A stretch of DNA of 64,000 nucleotides from Proteles cristata cristata (Eukaryota > Chordata > Mammalia > Carnivora > Hyaenidae), in the NCBI GenBank assembly GCA_017311185.1, contig JAESUZ010002871.1:1488001-1552000 (forward strand), in the 5' to 3' direction. Position numbers and translations under genes: made by a program. The notes beneath the pieces were generated by a model. It saw only the letters and a program-made list of their open reading frames with translations. It did no database searches and was not told where the DNA came from. Below are positions 1 through 11,071 of this stretch, in pieces; position 1 is the first letter of the stretch, and every line of letters begins with the position of its first letter.

Positions 1-582
1 TTTTTGCCAAAGGTTTCTGACACGGAGTTATTGCAGATCTAGACCTCTAAAAGGCCTTTAATTCAGATTAAATCAGATTGTGGTCTGGGAAAAAATGGTC
101 CTTAACATCAATTATGGAAAGTGGGAAGGGGTCCTCCCAAAGTGGGAAGACACTGGAGGCACGGAGACTAGCTCTGAGAATACTATAATGAAGGAGTCTT
201 CAGAAAAAAAGAGGGGAGGAAAAGAGATGAGTGTTAGAGTCCTATTTGATGGTAGCATTAAGAGGACCAGGTGACTGATTAAATGTGCAGGCAAAGAAGA
301 GAAGCATCTGGGATGATGTTAGGGCAATGGTTAGTTGCCTGCTGGAGCCATCTGGGAAGCTTGTCTTCCAAAATTAGTGCTGGGTCAACTAGGTTCCAGA
401 AGGAAAACACTGACTCTACCTCACACTATACCTAAAAATCAATGCCAGGTAGCTGCGGATTCAACTACGAAAATAAATACACTGCATCTTTTAGAACATG
501 ATATAGGAGTACATATTCATGATTTATGAATGCGAAGATATGCAAAGATTTCTCAAAATAGGGCACAAAAAGCAATATTCAT
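1..582. other. intronic sequence, no feature recognised
   Basis: AT-rich non-coding DNA with short open frames on both strands (80-274, 112-294, 335-529) that overlap one another and resemble no protein I know. No repeat family was recognised. Confidence 0.5.
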
Positions 583-649
583 AAAGGAAAATATTTATAA
601 ATTGAGCTATGTTAAAAGGAAAATATTTATAAATTGAGCTATGTTAAAA
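583..649 (+). repeat. 32-bp tandem duplication
   Basis: A unit starting AAAGGAAAATATTTATAA occupies 583-614 and is repeated without change at 615-646, followed by the first As of a third unit. The identity of the copies suggests a recent local duplication. Confidence 0.9.
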
Positions 650-664
650 CTAAATACTTCTTTC

Positions 665-872
665 TTTTTTAAGTGTATTTATTTATTTTGAGAGAGAGTG
701 AGAGCACATGCAGGGGAAGAACAGAGAGAGGCAGAGAGAGAATCCCAAGCAGCCTCTGTGCTGTCAGTGCAGAGCCCAATGTGGGGCTTGAACTCATGAA
801 CCAGGAGATCATGGCCTAAGCCAAGATCAAAAAAAGTCAGATGCTTAACTGACGAGGCCACCCAGGCACCCC
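665..872 (-). mobile_element. CAN SINE (SINEC), antisense copy
   Basis: The reverse complement starts GGGGTGCCTGGGTGGCC and carries the tRNA-like head, an AG-rich (CT-rich in sense) middle and a T-rich tail start. The 12-base direct repeat AATACTTCTTTC flanks it at 653-664 and 873-884, so both ends are well defined. The element is moderately diverged and lies in the same transcriptional sense as SH3GL2. Confidence 0.93.
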
Positions 873-1560
873 AATACTTCTTTCAAAAGAAATCATTAAA
901 AATAATTAAAAGCAACCAACAAAGTAAATTAAAATACTCACTATATACATATCCAAAACAGGGCTTGTATCCAGAATATATATTTTAAAAACCTCTTATA
1001 AACCATTATGAAAGAAATAACCCAATTTTAAAAATGGGCAAGAGAGAAAAACCCTTCACAAAAGAAGATATCCAAATTATCTAATGAGCCTCTGAAAGGG
1101 CTTTATTTCATTTGTTATTATGGCAATGCAAATAAAACTGCACTGAAACATACTCATAAGAATGGTTAAAGAAAAAAAAAAAAACCTAGAAAGTATCAAG
1201 TACTTAGAGAGTATAGAACGATCTGAACACTCAAAATACTGCTGGTGGTAGAACAAAGTGGTATAACGTTTTAGAAAATAATTTAGCAGTATCTACCAAA
1301 GCTGAGTAGCTGTGCCCCAGCAATTCCACTTCTAGTCATAGATCATAAATGTATACATGTTTAACAGACATGTACAAAAATGGGCTATTCCAAATAGCCG
1401 GAAAATGGAAACACTTAAATATGTATCCATGAAGAAATACACAAATTGTGCTATATTGTCACAGTGGAATGCTATGCAGCAATGAGAATGGAGGAACTAA
1501 CGCTACATTCAATAACATAAAGCACAAGAAAAGAAAACAGATAAAAAAAGTACATGCTTA

Positions 1561-1665
1561 GGATGGCTGGTGGCTCAGTCGTAGAACACATAACTCTCCA
1601 CCTCAGTTTCATAAGTTCAAGCCCCATGCTGGGCATGGAACTTACTTAAAAACAAAAACAAAAAA
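1561..1665 (+). mobile_element. short CAN SINE variant (tRNA-like head, truncated body)
   Basis: A tRNA-like head with TGGCTCAGTCG and TTCAAGCCCCATGCTGGGC is followed directly by an A-rich tail, without the CT-rich body seen in the full SINEs. It is inserted into the old L1. Confidence 0.7.
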
Positions 1666-1715
1666 AAACAAGAAAACAGAGTACACACTCTATAATTCTA
1701 CTTAAACTTCTGAAA

Positions 1716-1918
1716 CAGGCACCTCGTGGCTCAGTTGGTTAAGCATCTGACTTCTGCTCAGGTCATGACCTTATAGCTCGGGAGTTCAAGCCCCACAGTG
1801 GGCTTTTTGCTGACAGCTCAAGCCTGAGGCATGCTTCAGATTCTGTCTCCCTCTCTCTCTGCCCCTCTACTGCTTGCACGCGTTCTCTCAAATATAAACA
1901 TTTAAAAAAAATAATAAA
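1716..1918 (+). mobile_element. CAN SINE (SINEC), sense to plus strand
   Basis: It starts CAGGCACCTCGTGGCTCAGT, has B-box-like GAGTTCAAGCCCC, a CT-rich block near 1845-1870 and an A-rich end. The possible short target repeat is TTCTGAA, at 1708-1714 and 1920-1926. Confidence 0.9.
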
Positions 1919-2099
1919 GTTCTGAAGCAATCAGAAGTGTATGTGTCAGAAGTCAGGGCAGTTTGTTTCTGGAAGGGGACTTTTGGAATGTTGGTAACGA
2001 TTAGTTTCTTGAACCAGGACGTTTACACAGGAGTATCAGTTTGTAATAACTAATTAAGCTATACAGTTACACTCTAAACACTGCACTCCTTTTTATGTT

Positions 2100-2234
2100 A
2101 CAGTTCAGGAAGGAAATGCTAATGCCTGTGTCCCACTCCCAGCTTTCGGATGTAGTAGGCAGGAGTCTCGCCACTGACAGTTTTTAAAGTCCCCTAAGTG
2201 ATTCTAACATGCAACCAAGGTTGAGAACCACTGC
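2100..2234 (+). mobile_element. MER5-type hAT-Charlie relic
   Basis: It ends in TTGAGAACCACTGC, the terminal inverted repeat of MER5-type non-autonomous elements, preceded by the GTGATTCTAACATGC motif. The 5' half is eroded. Confidence 0.72.
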
Positions 2235-2587
2235 ATGAGTCTCCAGACTGAATACTTGGATAAGTAATGATACAAATCTAACAACACAGGAGGAAGAGAA
2301 GATTTTGGAGGGGAAGCATTGAAGTATTTCAATTTCCACAATGACAAATAGTAACAATATCTCAAGGTTGCACTAAATAGGTAACTAAACAGATGTGGGT
2401 CTTAAGTCCAAAAGAGTAAAAAGAGGTAGCTTATTTGATAATATTCGGAATCTTGAAGGCTAAGACATTAGATCACAGAATGAAGGGGAAGAACATTCCA
2501 ACTCCATCAAATTTCCTCTAGGCAGAAAAGCAGGTGGAAACTCCCATGTCTCCACAGAATAAAAGAAAAAAAATTCCTCGGCTTTTA
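2235..2587. other. intronic sequence, no feature recognised
   Basis: Non-coding sequence lying between two MER5-type relics. No open frame and no familiar motif were seen. Confidence 0.5.
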
Positions 2588-2635
2588 CCAGTGGCTGTCA
2601 ACCTGGTGTATTTCAGAATGACTTAGAAAACTTTT
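2588..2635 (+). mobile_element. 5' part of a second MER5-type element (split)
   Basis: CCAGTGGCTGTCAACCTGG is a diverged terminal inverted repeat, followed by TTTCAGAATGACTTAGAAAAC as in the MER5 left half (two contiguous pieces). Its right half is found about 1.7 kb away at 4345-4470, beyond an inserted L1. Confidence 0.65.
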
Positions 2636-2639
2636 AAAT

Positions 2640-2858
2640 TTCTTTTTAGTGCTCATTCACTTATTTTGAGAAATAGCGAGAGCAAGAGAGCATGCATGTG
2701 AGCAGGGGAGGGGCAGAGGGAGAGAGTGAGAATCCCAAGCAGGCTCCAATGCCGTCAGCACAGAGCCTGATGTGGAGCTTGAACTCACAAACTGAAATCG
2801 TGACCAGAGCTGAAATCAAGAGGTGGATGCTTAACTGACTGAGCCACCCAGGCAGCCC
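2640..2858 (-). mobile_element. CAN SINE (SINEC), antisense copy
   Basis: The reverse complement reads GGGCTGCCTGGGTGGCTCAG at its head. It is bracketed by TTAGAAAACTTTT repeats at 2623-2635 and 2862-2874. The same motif recurs a third time at the far end of the neighbouring L1, so the SINE landed in or beside that L1's target duplication. Confidence 0.9.
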
Positions 2859-2874
2859 TATTTAGAAAACTTTT

Positions 2875-4344
2875 TATTTGGCTGGTCAGGATTCTTTGGT
2901 TGTTTGTTTTGTACAATTTTTATTTATCTTTGGTTTTACATTCCCAATCAAAATAGTATTTTGCAGTTTCTTAAGTCAGTTTCTTTTCTAAAATTTAAGT
3001 ATAATTACAGTGTTATAATTAGTTTCAAGTGCCCGATATAATGATTCAACAATTCTACACATTATTCATGCTCATCATGATAACTGTACTCTTAATGTCC
3101 TTCATCTATTTCCTTATCCACCTCCCTCTGGAAGCCACCAGTTTGTTCTTTGTATTTAAGATTCTGTCTTCTGTCATTTTCATTTGTTTGCTCATTTGTT
3201 TTGTTTCTTAAATTCCACATATGAGTGAATTGCATGGCATTTGTCTTTCTCTGACTTATTTCACTTAGCATTATACCCTCTAGATCCATCCATGTTGTTA
3301 CAAATAACAAGATCTCTTTTTTATACAGCTAACATACCACTGTGTGTATGTATATATATATACATACATACAACACTTCTTTATTCATCTATTAATGGAC
3401 ATCTGAGTTTCTTCCATAACTTGGGTATTATAAATAATGTTGTAATAAACACAGGGATACACATATCTTTTTGAAGTATTAACTTTGTTTGCTTTTAGCT
3501 AATCCCCAGTAGTGGAATTACTGGATTCTACTTATAATTCTTCGAGGAACCTTCAAACTATTTTCCACAGTGACTGTACCAATTTGCATTCTCATGAACA
3601 GTGAACAGGGTTCCTTTTTCTCCATATTCATACCAACAGTTATTTCTTGTCTTTTTTATTTTAGCCATTCTGACAAGTGTGAGGTGAAATTTTGCTGTGG
3701 CTTTGCTTTGCATCTCCGTGATGACTGCTGATATTCAGCATGTTTTCATTTGTCTGTTGACGATCCGTGTATCTTTCCTGGAAAAACGTCTATTCAGGTT
3801 CTTGGCCCATTTTAATTACAGTATTTATTTCTTTGGTGTTTACTCGTAGAAGTTCTTTATATATTTTGGTTATTAACTCTTTTTTAGATTATCATTACAA
3901 ATATCTTCTCCCATTAAGTAGGCTGCCTTGCTTTGTTGATGGTTTCCATTGTTGTACGAAAATTTCTTTATTTTACCACAGCCCCAATAGTTTAACTTTG
4001 CTTTTGTTTTCCTTGCCTGAAGAAATATATATCTAGATACATATCTAGGAAAATGATTCCATGGCCTATGCCAAAGAAATGACTGTCTAGGCTTTCTTCT
4101 AGTTTTATGGTTTCAGGTCTCCCATTTAGGTCTTTAATCTATTTTTAGTTTATTTTTGTGTGTGGTATAAGCAAATGGTCCAATTTCATTCTTTTGTACA
4201 CAGCAGTCCCATTTTCCTAGCACCATTTATTGAAGAGATCATCTTTTCCTCATTCAATATTCTTGCCCCCTTTGTCATAGATTAATTGAACATACATGTA
4301 TGGGTTTATCTCTGGGGTCTCTGTTACATTGATCTATGAATCTT
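2875..4344 (-). mobile_element. L1 3' part (carnivore L1 lineage), antisense
   Basis: On the minus strand this matches L1 ORF2 C-terminus and 3' end; plus-strand signatures include 'tccatccatgttgttacaa', 'taatggacatctgagtttc' and 'ccatttattgaagagatc'. It is flanked by CTTAGAAAACTTTT-type repeats (around 2622-2635/2861-2874 and 4344-4358). ORF2 is fragmented and no frame over about 90 codons survives. It inserted into the MER5-type element. Confidence 0.82.
3345..3368. repeat. perfect 24-bp AT palindrome (TATG/TA)n
   Basis: TGTATGTATATA is followed immediately by its own reverse complement, with no spacer. It lies inside the antisense L1, probably by expansion of a TA/TATG simple repeat. Confidence 0.9.
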
Positions 4345-4470
4345 AGAAAACTTTTTAAAACCAGATTTGAGGACTCCACCTCTGCCTTATTGATTTAGAA
4401 TACCTAGGGAGTTAGACCATATAACATGTCTCCAAAGGTACTCTTGGAGATATGGAAAAACAGGCTTGGG
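4345..4470 (+). mobile_element. 3' part of the split MER5-type element
   Basis: It resumes with AAAACCAGATTTGAGGACT and a 'cacctctgcc...ttgatttagaatacctag' middle, as in MER5-type elements, directly after the third copy of the TTAGAAAACTTTT motif. It pairs with 2588-2635. Confidence 0.6.
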
Positions 4471-4639
4471 AAATGAAGTCCCACCTCTTATTGGTCTGGA
4501 CAATCAGTTAACATCCTTGAGCCAGTAAGCTGATGAATCTTGAATTTTTCTCTCCAACCTAGATCTTCCGACTGTGTTACAGACTCGTGTATTCTAGTAT
4601 CTGTTTAACTCCACTAGCATGTTACACATTTCATAGTAT

Positions 4640-5575
4640 GCTCAAGCTAAACTCCAGATGTTGCACCATCATTCCCAGACCTCCTTTTCTAAAGTATTCT
4701 CTGTATTAGTGAATGCAATTCCATCCATTTTTCTACTTGCTCAGACTCAAAACTTACACGCCTCTCTTTACCCCATACCTTGCATCCAATCTGCCAGTAA
4801 ATTATAGCAGCTCTGCATTCAAAACATATACAGAAACCAGAGTACTTATCACTGTGGTCCAAGCCCCCATTCTCTCTCACTTGGATTATTTTTTTTTTAA
4901 ATATCTTTTTTATTTATTTCTAGGAGAGAGCGAGACAGCATGAGCAGGGGAGGGTCAGAGAGAGAGGGAGTCACAGACTGAAACAGGCTCCAGGCTCTGA
5001 GCTGGCAGTCAGCACAGAGCCCGACGCGGGGCTCGAACCCACGAACCACGAGATCATGACCTAAGCGAAAGTCGGACGCTTAACCGACTAAGCCACCCAG
5101 GCACCCTTCTCACTTGGATTATTAAAAGAGACTCCTACTGGCCTCCCTGCTTTCCCTTTTGCCCCCTATAATCTATTCTGTGCATGAATGCTTTTAAGTC
5201 AGATCACATCACTTTCTTCCTCAAAACCCTTTAATATGTTCCCATGTCATTCAAAATAGGGGACAAGATTCTCTGTTTTTGTCATTCAGAATGGGACATG
5301 GTCCTGTGTGCTATAGTCCTAATGACTCCCTCCCCCACCATGCTCTTTGCTGTTCCTTGAACACACTACTACTCTGGACCTGGCCACGTGGCCTCTCTTG
5401 CTTACCCTTGATTTTTCTTCATTGCACTCACTGCCACCTGACATCGGATATTTACTCTCTGTCAATCTCTTCCCACTAGACTGGAGACTCCATGCAGTCA
5501 GGGTCTTGGTTTGTTTCATTTACTGATAGGTGCCCGGGGCTTAGAATACTGCATTAGAATAAATGTGACACATAA
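4640..5575 (+). mobile_element. L2 LINE 3' part, split by a SINE
   Basis: It carries L2 signatures in order: 'tctctcacttggattatt', 'actggcctccctgctt', 'tcagatcacatcact', 'cctcaaaaccctttaat', 'gctgttccttgaacac', 'actagactggagactcc' and the 3' end 'agaataaatgtg'. Stops interrupt the frame throughout. A CAN SINE interrupts it at 4891-5107. Confidence 0.85.
4891..5107 (-). mobile_element. CAN SINE (SINEC), antisense, young-looking
   Basis: A perfect 16-base target duplication TCTCACTTGGATTATT flanks it (4875-4890 and 5108-5123). The reverse complement has GGGTGCCTGGGTGGCTTAG and GGGTTCGAGCCCCGCG, close to the felid consensus. Confidence 0.96.
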
Positions 5576-6699
5576 TTGAAAAAAAAAATGTTTTCCTCTT
5601 CTTTGATGAGAACATCAAAGCTACTGAGCTAGGTTACTGTAAGGTTTAGAAATTATGTGTTTAAAGTATCTGGCACTGTGCTTGACATTTAAAGAAACAC
5701 TAAAACTGAAACTGTAATCAACAAATTTGTTGTATGGAAATTAGGTTAACCAAGGATTATAGTGAGCTAAACAGAGCATTCCCAGATTATCATGGACAAG
5801 AGGAAAGGTTTTAGAGTATCTGGGTTTAGTTATAAAATCTAATGTTGTCTCTAGTATGACACTAAACACAGGGATAAGACAATTCTTTTAAAGGAAAAGA
5901 ACTGGTAAGAGAGGAGAGGAAGGCACAAGAGGTCATGCAGAAAATTCTACATTTTCACCTCTTCCTCCCTCTAACACCACCCCTTTGTCTGTGGATTAGG
6001 TCCCAAGGACATAATAGAAATAGGTTTCTAGTCTAGGTTGACTCTGATGGTCAAAAGACTATGAATAAAATGTTAAAATTTTTTCTCTTTCTCTGTGAAT
6101 AAAAATGACACTGGGTTAACTCCATAGCTCTGTTCCCCTGGAAATCTGATAAAGGTGTAATATCACCTATACTGCTTATGGTAAATATCACTGCTAATTG
6201 ATTTAGAGATCCAGGCAATGTGTCTGGATTGGAGGGATTAGGAATAGATGATCAATATCTGGTGAGAAGCCTTAGATCTAGATTTCTCTAGGTGTAGTCA
6301 GTTTTCTAACGTGCCATGTTCCTTTCTGGGATGTGAGAAGTTACAAGTGATAATATTGATATGAATTCCTCTTTAGGGCATGAAACCTCTAAAACGCTTC
6401 TCCTCTGTAACCTGTTCTGTTCTCATTCTCTAGTACCTGAGCTGACCCTTGGAAAGCCAGGAAATAACCCCTGGCTGCTGTGTGGACTGCTCAGAGAATT
6501 GCCCCTGAAGGGAATGCATGGCACTGCCCTGCTGCCTGCTACACTTCCTGTTTTAATATTCTTTTCAGTGAATTCCATGTCAGGGAGGCCTAAATGAGCC
6601 ACGGGAGATGGACTGTCTAGGTGAACCTATGAAGTCCCCCAAAGTGAGTACTGCAGAGACTTGGGAGCAATCTGAAATAAACATTTTATTGTGGTTTAT
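5576..6699. other. intronic sequence, no feature recognised
   Basis: About 1.1 kb of apparently unique non-coding DNA after the L2 3' end. The 78-codon open frame at 6361-6597 has no recognisable homology. Confidence 0.5.
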
Positions 6700-7125
6700 A
6701 TGCCTTTCCTAGGGCTGCTGGCACAAAGTATCAAAACTGGATGGCTTGAAACAACAGAACTTTATTCTGGAGGCCCCCTTCCTATACCCTGCCCTTTGCA
6801 TCTCTTGCATTTAGCTGTTCCTGAGTCATATCCTTGGTAACAAACCAGTAAACATTAAATAAATATTTCTCTGAGCTCTGTGAGCCATTCTAGCAAATTA
6901 TCAAACCCACGGGGCAGGGTCAGAAGCACCAGAGACTCAGCTCTGAGACTGGTATCGGAAGTGGGGGCAGTCTTGGGGGACTGAGTCCTTAACTTGTGGG
7001 AAGAGACACTAACTCCAGATAGATGGTGTCAGAATTGAACTGCAGGAAACCATTAGAGTCAGAGAATTGGTCAGTGTGGGAAAAACCGCAAATGGCTGGT
7101 GTCAAAAGAGTTCTGTAGGCAGGGT
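6700..7125. mobile_element. old dispersed repeat, LTR-like, family uncertain
   Basis: The left part ('cctagggctgctggcacaa', 'ggatggcttgaaacaacag') looks like the reverse complement of a MaLR LTR 3' end. The right part ('gctctgtgagccattctag', 'gggggcagtcttggggg', 'ccttaacttgtggga') is a dispersed mammalian repeat I recognise but cannot name confidently. The two parts may be separate insertions. Confidence 0.45.
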
Positions 7126-8185
7126 GTAGAGAAAAACAGTAGTTTTCCATTTAGATCTCTGAAACAGGATGTAGCACACTCATATGAGTGGGTGTTAAGG
7201 TTTTGACAGACATTTGTTTGAAAATCCTTGAGGTTCTTTTTCTAGAAAGCTTCTGCGAAATGTCAAGATACGTAGATCCAAAGCCTCTGACAAAGGCAAA
7301 GTGGTATTTTCTAAGAAGGTTTGGTCTCAAAGATAATTTTCGTCAAGGGAAAAAAAAGGTAGGGAGTCCTGATGTTGTTTTTTTTTTAAGCTTTATTCAA
7401 AAACTAGTTCAAAATCAAGATTTAGAGCAAATGGGATATCTGTAGCTTTAGAAACCAACAGTCTTTAAAGAACAGGAAGCTGGAACAGAGGCCAGCACAA
7501 ATCTGAGCACAGGGTAGGAGGGGACGCAGGGTACAGGGTGATGAAGGTGGGTGTTCGCTGAAGCAGGCAGGACAGGAGTGAGCAGTGAGTCTGCCTTGTT
7601 GCACTTCATCTTTCTCCCCACCCTCAATGATTATATGACAGGGTGGTTTGGGAAGAGACCTTCCATTAAAACAAAAGTCACAACCTGGTTTTAAACTGCT
7701 GCATTATGTTTTCAAAGTGGCATCTTTCCCTCTTCAACTGTGAAATTTCAAATATGAAAACATACTGACAGGGCATCTGCCTGTCACAATAGGAAAGAAG
7801 AAAAGCCAAGCCCCGCTCCTGGCTTTTGCCGATGAAACATCTGCAACTCTCAGAAGAGATGGCCACGGCATTCCAAGTCCCATCTTCATGTTCTAGCCTC
7901 ATGCATTTAGTATTCGTTAGGGGAGACCAAAGACATGGAATAGATTTTCCAGATTTAATGAGATGACTTCATTCCTTTCTACCTCTCTACTAACCTTACA
8001 GAAACCAAACCTAGTTGCCCAAAAGAACAGAGATCTCTTGCAGATACACACTTAATGATTCCTACTGGTATTCCTCAGTGCTACCATCTGGTTTGAAAAC
8101 TTAGAAAGAGCACTGATGTGTCTTTGAAAAAAACTGAAGATCAGGACCATGATTCATCTCACAGCTCCCATCTCCGAAACATCTG
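7126..8185. other. intronic sequence, no feature recognised
   Basis: Apparently unique sequence with a short T-run near 7377-7388. Open frames at 7188-7445 and 7678-7902 are uninterrupted by chance only; neither resembles a known protein. Confidence 0.5.
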
Positions 8186-8189
8186 CTGT

Positions 8190-8395
8190 GTATAAGTCAC
8201 ATGTATCATCTCTTCAATCCCTCCGATAATATGAGGGCAGGTTCAGTTTCTGCATCTTGTAGATGAGGAAGTGGAGCACAGAGAAATGATACAACTTGCC
8301 CGAGGACATGTAGCAACAAGCTAAGCCAGAATTCCAATCCTGGCTATGTCAGCTATGTCTCAAAAGCCTGCTCTTGTCCCAGAATGCCACTCTGG
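8190..8395 (-). mobile_element. MIR SINE, antisense
   Basis: The core 'tagatgaggaagtggagcac', 'acttgcccgaggacatg' and 'agccagaattccaatcc' is the reverse complement of the MIR tRNA-derived and core regions. Confidence 0.8.
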
Positions 8396-8479
8396 CCCTT
8401 GCTCCTTTATTAACATCTTTAAAATAGGTCAAATTCGGACTTGTCAGCTTTAGCTATATTTATACTTGTTAAGTGATTA

Positions 8480-8680
8480 AAAATGCAGAGGTGAGGAAGC
8501 GTGATAGACGCTGTGACTTGGAAAGCGGGATGAACACCGGACTGTGAGTCAGGGGATTGGAGGTCTTTCCGTCTACATGACCTTGGAGAGCTACCTAACC
8601 CCACTCTGGACCTCTGTTTCCTCATCTTGAACACAAAAGGACTGGCTTACCTGATTCTGCAGGGCCTTTCAAATGTACAG
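8480..8680 (+). mobile_element. MIR SINE, plus sense
   Basis: The motifs 'actgtgagtcaggggattgg', 'acatgaccttggagagctac' and 'ctgtttcctcatcttgaac' match the MIR core in plus sense. It lies about 85 bp from an antisense MIR. Confidence 0.78.
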
Positions 8681-9127
8681 ACCTCTCACGTATACACTAG
8701 CGTCCATTAGGATAAGTGGCCTAGGTCACTGGCAAATGAGGAGATCGCAGTGTACACAACCTAATGTCAAGTTTCAAAACCAATGAAACTCATCTTTTGC
8801 AAAACCACTGCTGAGTTCAAAACCGATATGTCTTACTTTAAAAGCTCCAATGTAAAAATTTTAACTTTAGTCTTTTCTTAAGACTTTTTTGTTGCTGTTT
8901 CATTTCCACAAGAAGGCACCCTCCAGTCAGATTATCTCCTCCTGATCTGGCTTCTGTTGATGGTTCTTTATAAAAATAAGATTTTTTAAAAGAGAAAGCA
9001 GATATTCCAAGGAAAACAAAAAGGTGATTTATCTTCCCCTTCTTGTATAAAATTGTCAAATTTCATTAGGATTAATCAATTAATACAGCAAACACTGTGA
9101 ACAAGTATTGCTAAAATTTAGAGGACA

Positions 9128-9334
9128 GGGGCGGCTGGGTGGCTCAGTTGGTTAAGTGTCTGACTTCTGCTCAGGTCATAATCTCGCGGTCAGTGAGTTT
9201 GAGCCCCATGTTGAGCTCTGTGCTGACAGTTCAGAGCCTGGAGCCTGCTTCAGATTCTGTTTCTTCCTCTCTCTCTACCCCTCCCCCGCTCATGCTCTGT
9301 CTCAAAAATGAATAAACATTAAAAATTTTAAAAT
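9128..9334 (+). mobile_element. CAN SINE (SINEC)
   Basis: It starts GGGGCGGCTGGGTGGCTCAG and ends in an A-rich AATAAACATTAAAAA tail. The 11-base duplication AAATTTAGAGG lies at 9114-9124 and 9335-9345. Confidence 0.94.
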
Positions 9335-9569
9335 AAATTTAGAGGGCAAAAGTGACATATGAATGTGAAAAAACAGCCTCTTTTTTAAGATAAAACAATT
9401 AGAACGGCATTTTCCTGTGTAACAGCGCCTGTTTTCATTTCATATTCATTAACATGAGGACACAAGCTATCCAAGAAATGACAGAGGCTAGGGTGAAATC
9501 TGCAGATCTGCCTCTCACCAGCTCTGCAGGGAGAAGGTCTTGCCCCGCTGGTCTCATTGAGGCTGGTTA

Positions 9570-9690
9570 TAAGTAGGAGACAATAATACTTAGCTATATA
9601 ATTGTTGTGATGACAAAATCACAACAGTTGTGATGTATATGTAATTAAAGTGGGTGCTAAATAAATGTGAGTGCTCTTCCCCCTTTGGCT
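9570..9690 (+). mobile_element. MIR 3' fragment
   Basis: 'acaataatacttagc', 'attgttgtgatgac' and 'gtgggtgctaaataaatg' match the MIR 3' half in plus sense. Confidence 0.6.
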
Positions 9691-11070
9691 ACAGAAAACT
9701 ATAGTCGATACCCATGTCATAGAAACGGCCGCCAAGAGCTAAAAACCTGCTTACCTCTTCATTACCTATCAAGGCTCAATGATTTCTTTAGTTGGTACAA
9801 ACTCATTAATTTTGAATTATTTTAACTAAATCTGTAAAGTCTTGGATAGAGATTACAAGTGAAAAGTGAACATAAATCCCCAAATCATAATGAACTAGAT
9901 TTGGAGCTTAATATTTGCAACAAAATGTATGTGATAAATAACACATTAGCATATATTTCACACCAGCAACCTGTGATAACTTGTGATGGCCTAATTTTCA
10001 CAGGTGAAATCTCAGAACATCTACAGATCTGAAATGAGCCCTCTGATGCTCCCTGCACGGTAGGCAATGTGCTCCCTGGACTTGCACACAAACAATTATT
10101 AAAGGATGAAAAAGATGTATATGGTAACGAGGGCTTAGGTAAATCTCCCCAAACCTGTGCAGTTTCTTTAGAAGTTAAATATTCTATTAACTATTCTAGA
10201 GACTGAGGAAAGGGAAAAGGAGTATCTTGCCACTGACTTACACAAATATGTATCTCTAGCCCTGGATCACGCTACTCTCAACCCAAATAATGGTAGTTAT
10301 GTAACACCTCTCTCCAAGGCGCCAGAGCTCTCTTACGCCCCGCTGAGTGGGAAGTGGTGGGGAGGTATTTTAAGACACTGAGTGGTGGTACATGGCAGCC
10401 CTAAGAACCCATGAGATGGAAGAGTGAACATCTCCCACCTCTACATGGGGTGTTGCTAGGTGCCAGCACAGGTCTCAGAGTGAGTCTTGGATAGCAGGTG
10501 ACTGTACCACAGAAACATAAAATACCTTTGGCAGTATGAATGACACACAACCCTCTGAGTACTAACATCATGAACCTTTGCTTCTTTTGGTTTGGGGAGC
10601 AGACAGAGGGTGGACACTTGCACTGTGTTAATGTGTGTGTGTGTGTGTTGGGGGTGGGTGGGTCCTGTAGTGGGACTTCTCCCTGGAGGCCTTACCTATG
10701 GAGGCCTGCTGGCTAAGCCCCTGAGGTACCCTGAGGAATGCAGACCCTGCAGGTCACAGGCAAGAGTAGGTGAGTGACATTTCTGAGCCCCTACAAAGTG
10801 TCAGGTACCGTGCCCAGTGCTGTTTCACTGTCTCTTGTTTCAAAGGTATCTTCAGTCTTAGCACAGAGTGGACCTGTCCTACCACTCCTTATGGAGTTCA
10901 GGAGACTTTATTCTGAGCTAAAAAAAGATGTGATAGGTTTTCCCAATCTATTCCCTGCTCCCATGGAAGGCATCCAGGGAGCCAAAAGTGATAAGGGTAA
11001 ATGCCCCGATGACCCCAGCAGACAGTGATATGCTTGAAAAGGGAATGCTAGTCAGGAACAAATAGCCATA
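9691..11070. other. intronic sequence with one (GT)n/G-rich tract
   Basis: Apparently unique non-coding DNA except for (GT)n at 10632-10650, followed by TTGGGGGTGGGTGGG at 10649-10663. Open frames at 10592-10777 and 10774-11028 overlap by chance and resemble no known protein. Confidence 0.5.
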
Positions 11071-11071
11071 C

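Larger units (their letters stand above)
950..2090 (+). mobile_element. old L1 (L1M-type) 3' fragment, split by two SINEs
   Basis: The segment from the 'gggcttgtatccagaat' motif through the 'caattccacttctag' and 'gaatgctatgcagca' motifs matches the end of L1 ORF2 in plus sense. The part after the SINEs ('tgtcagaagtcagggcagt' to 'aagctatacagttacac') matches old L1 3' UTR. The reading frame is destroyed. It is interrupted by SINEs near 1561-1665 and 1716-1918. Confidence 0.75.
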
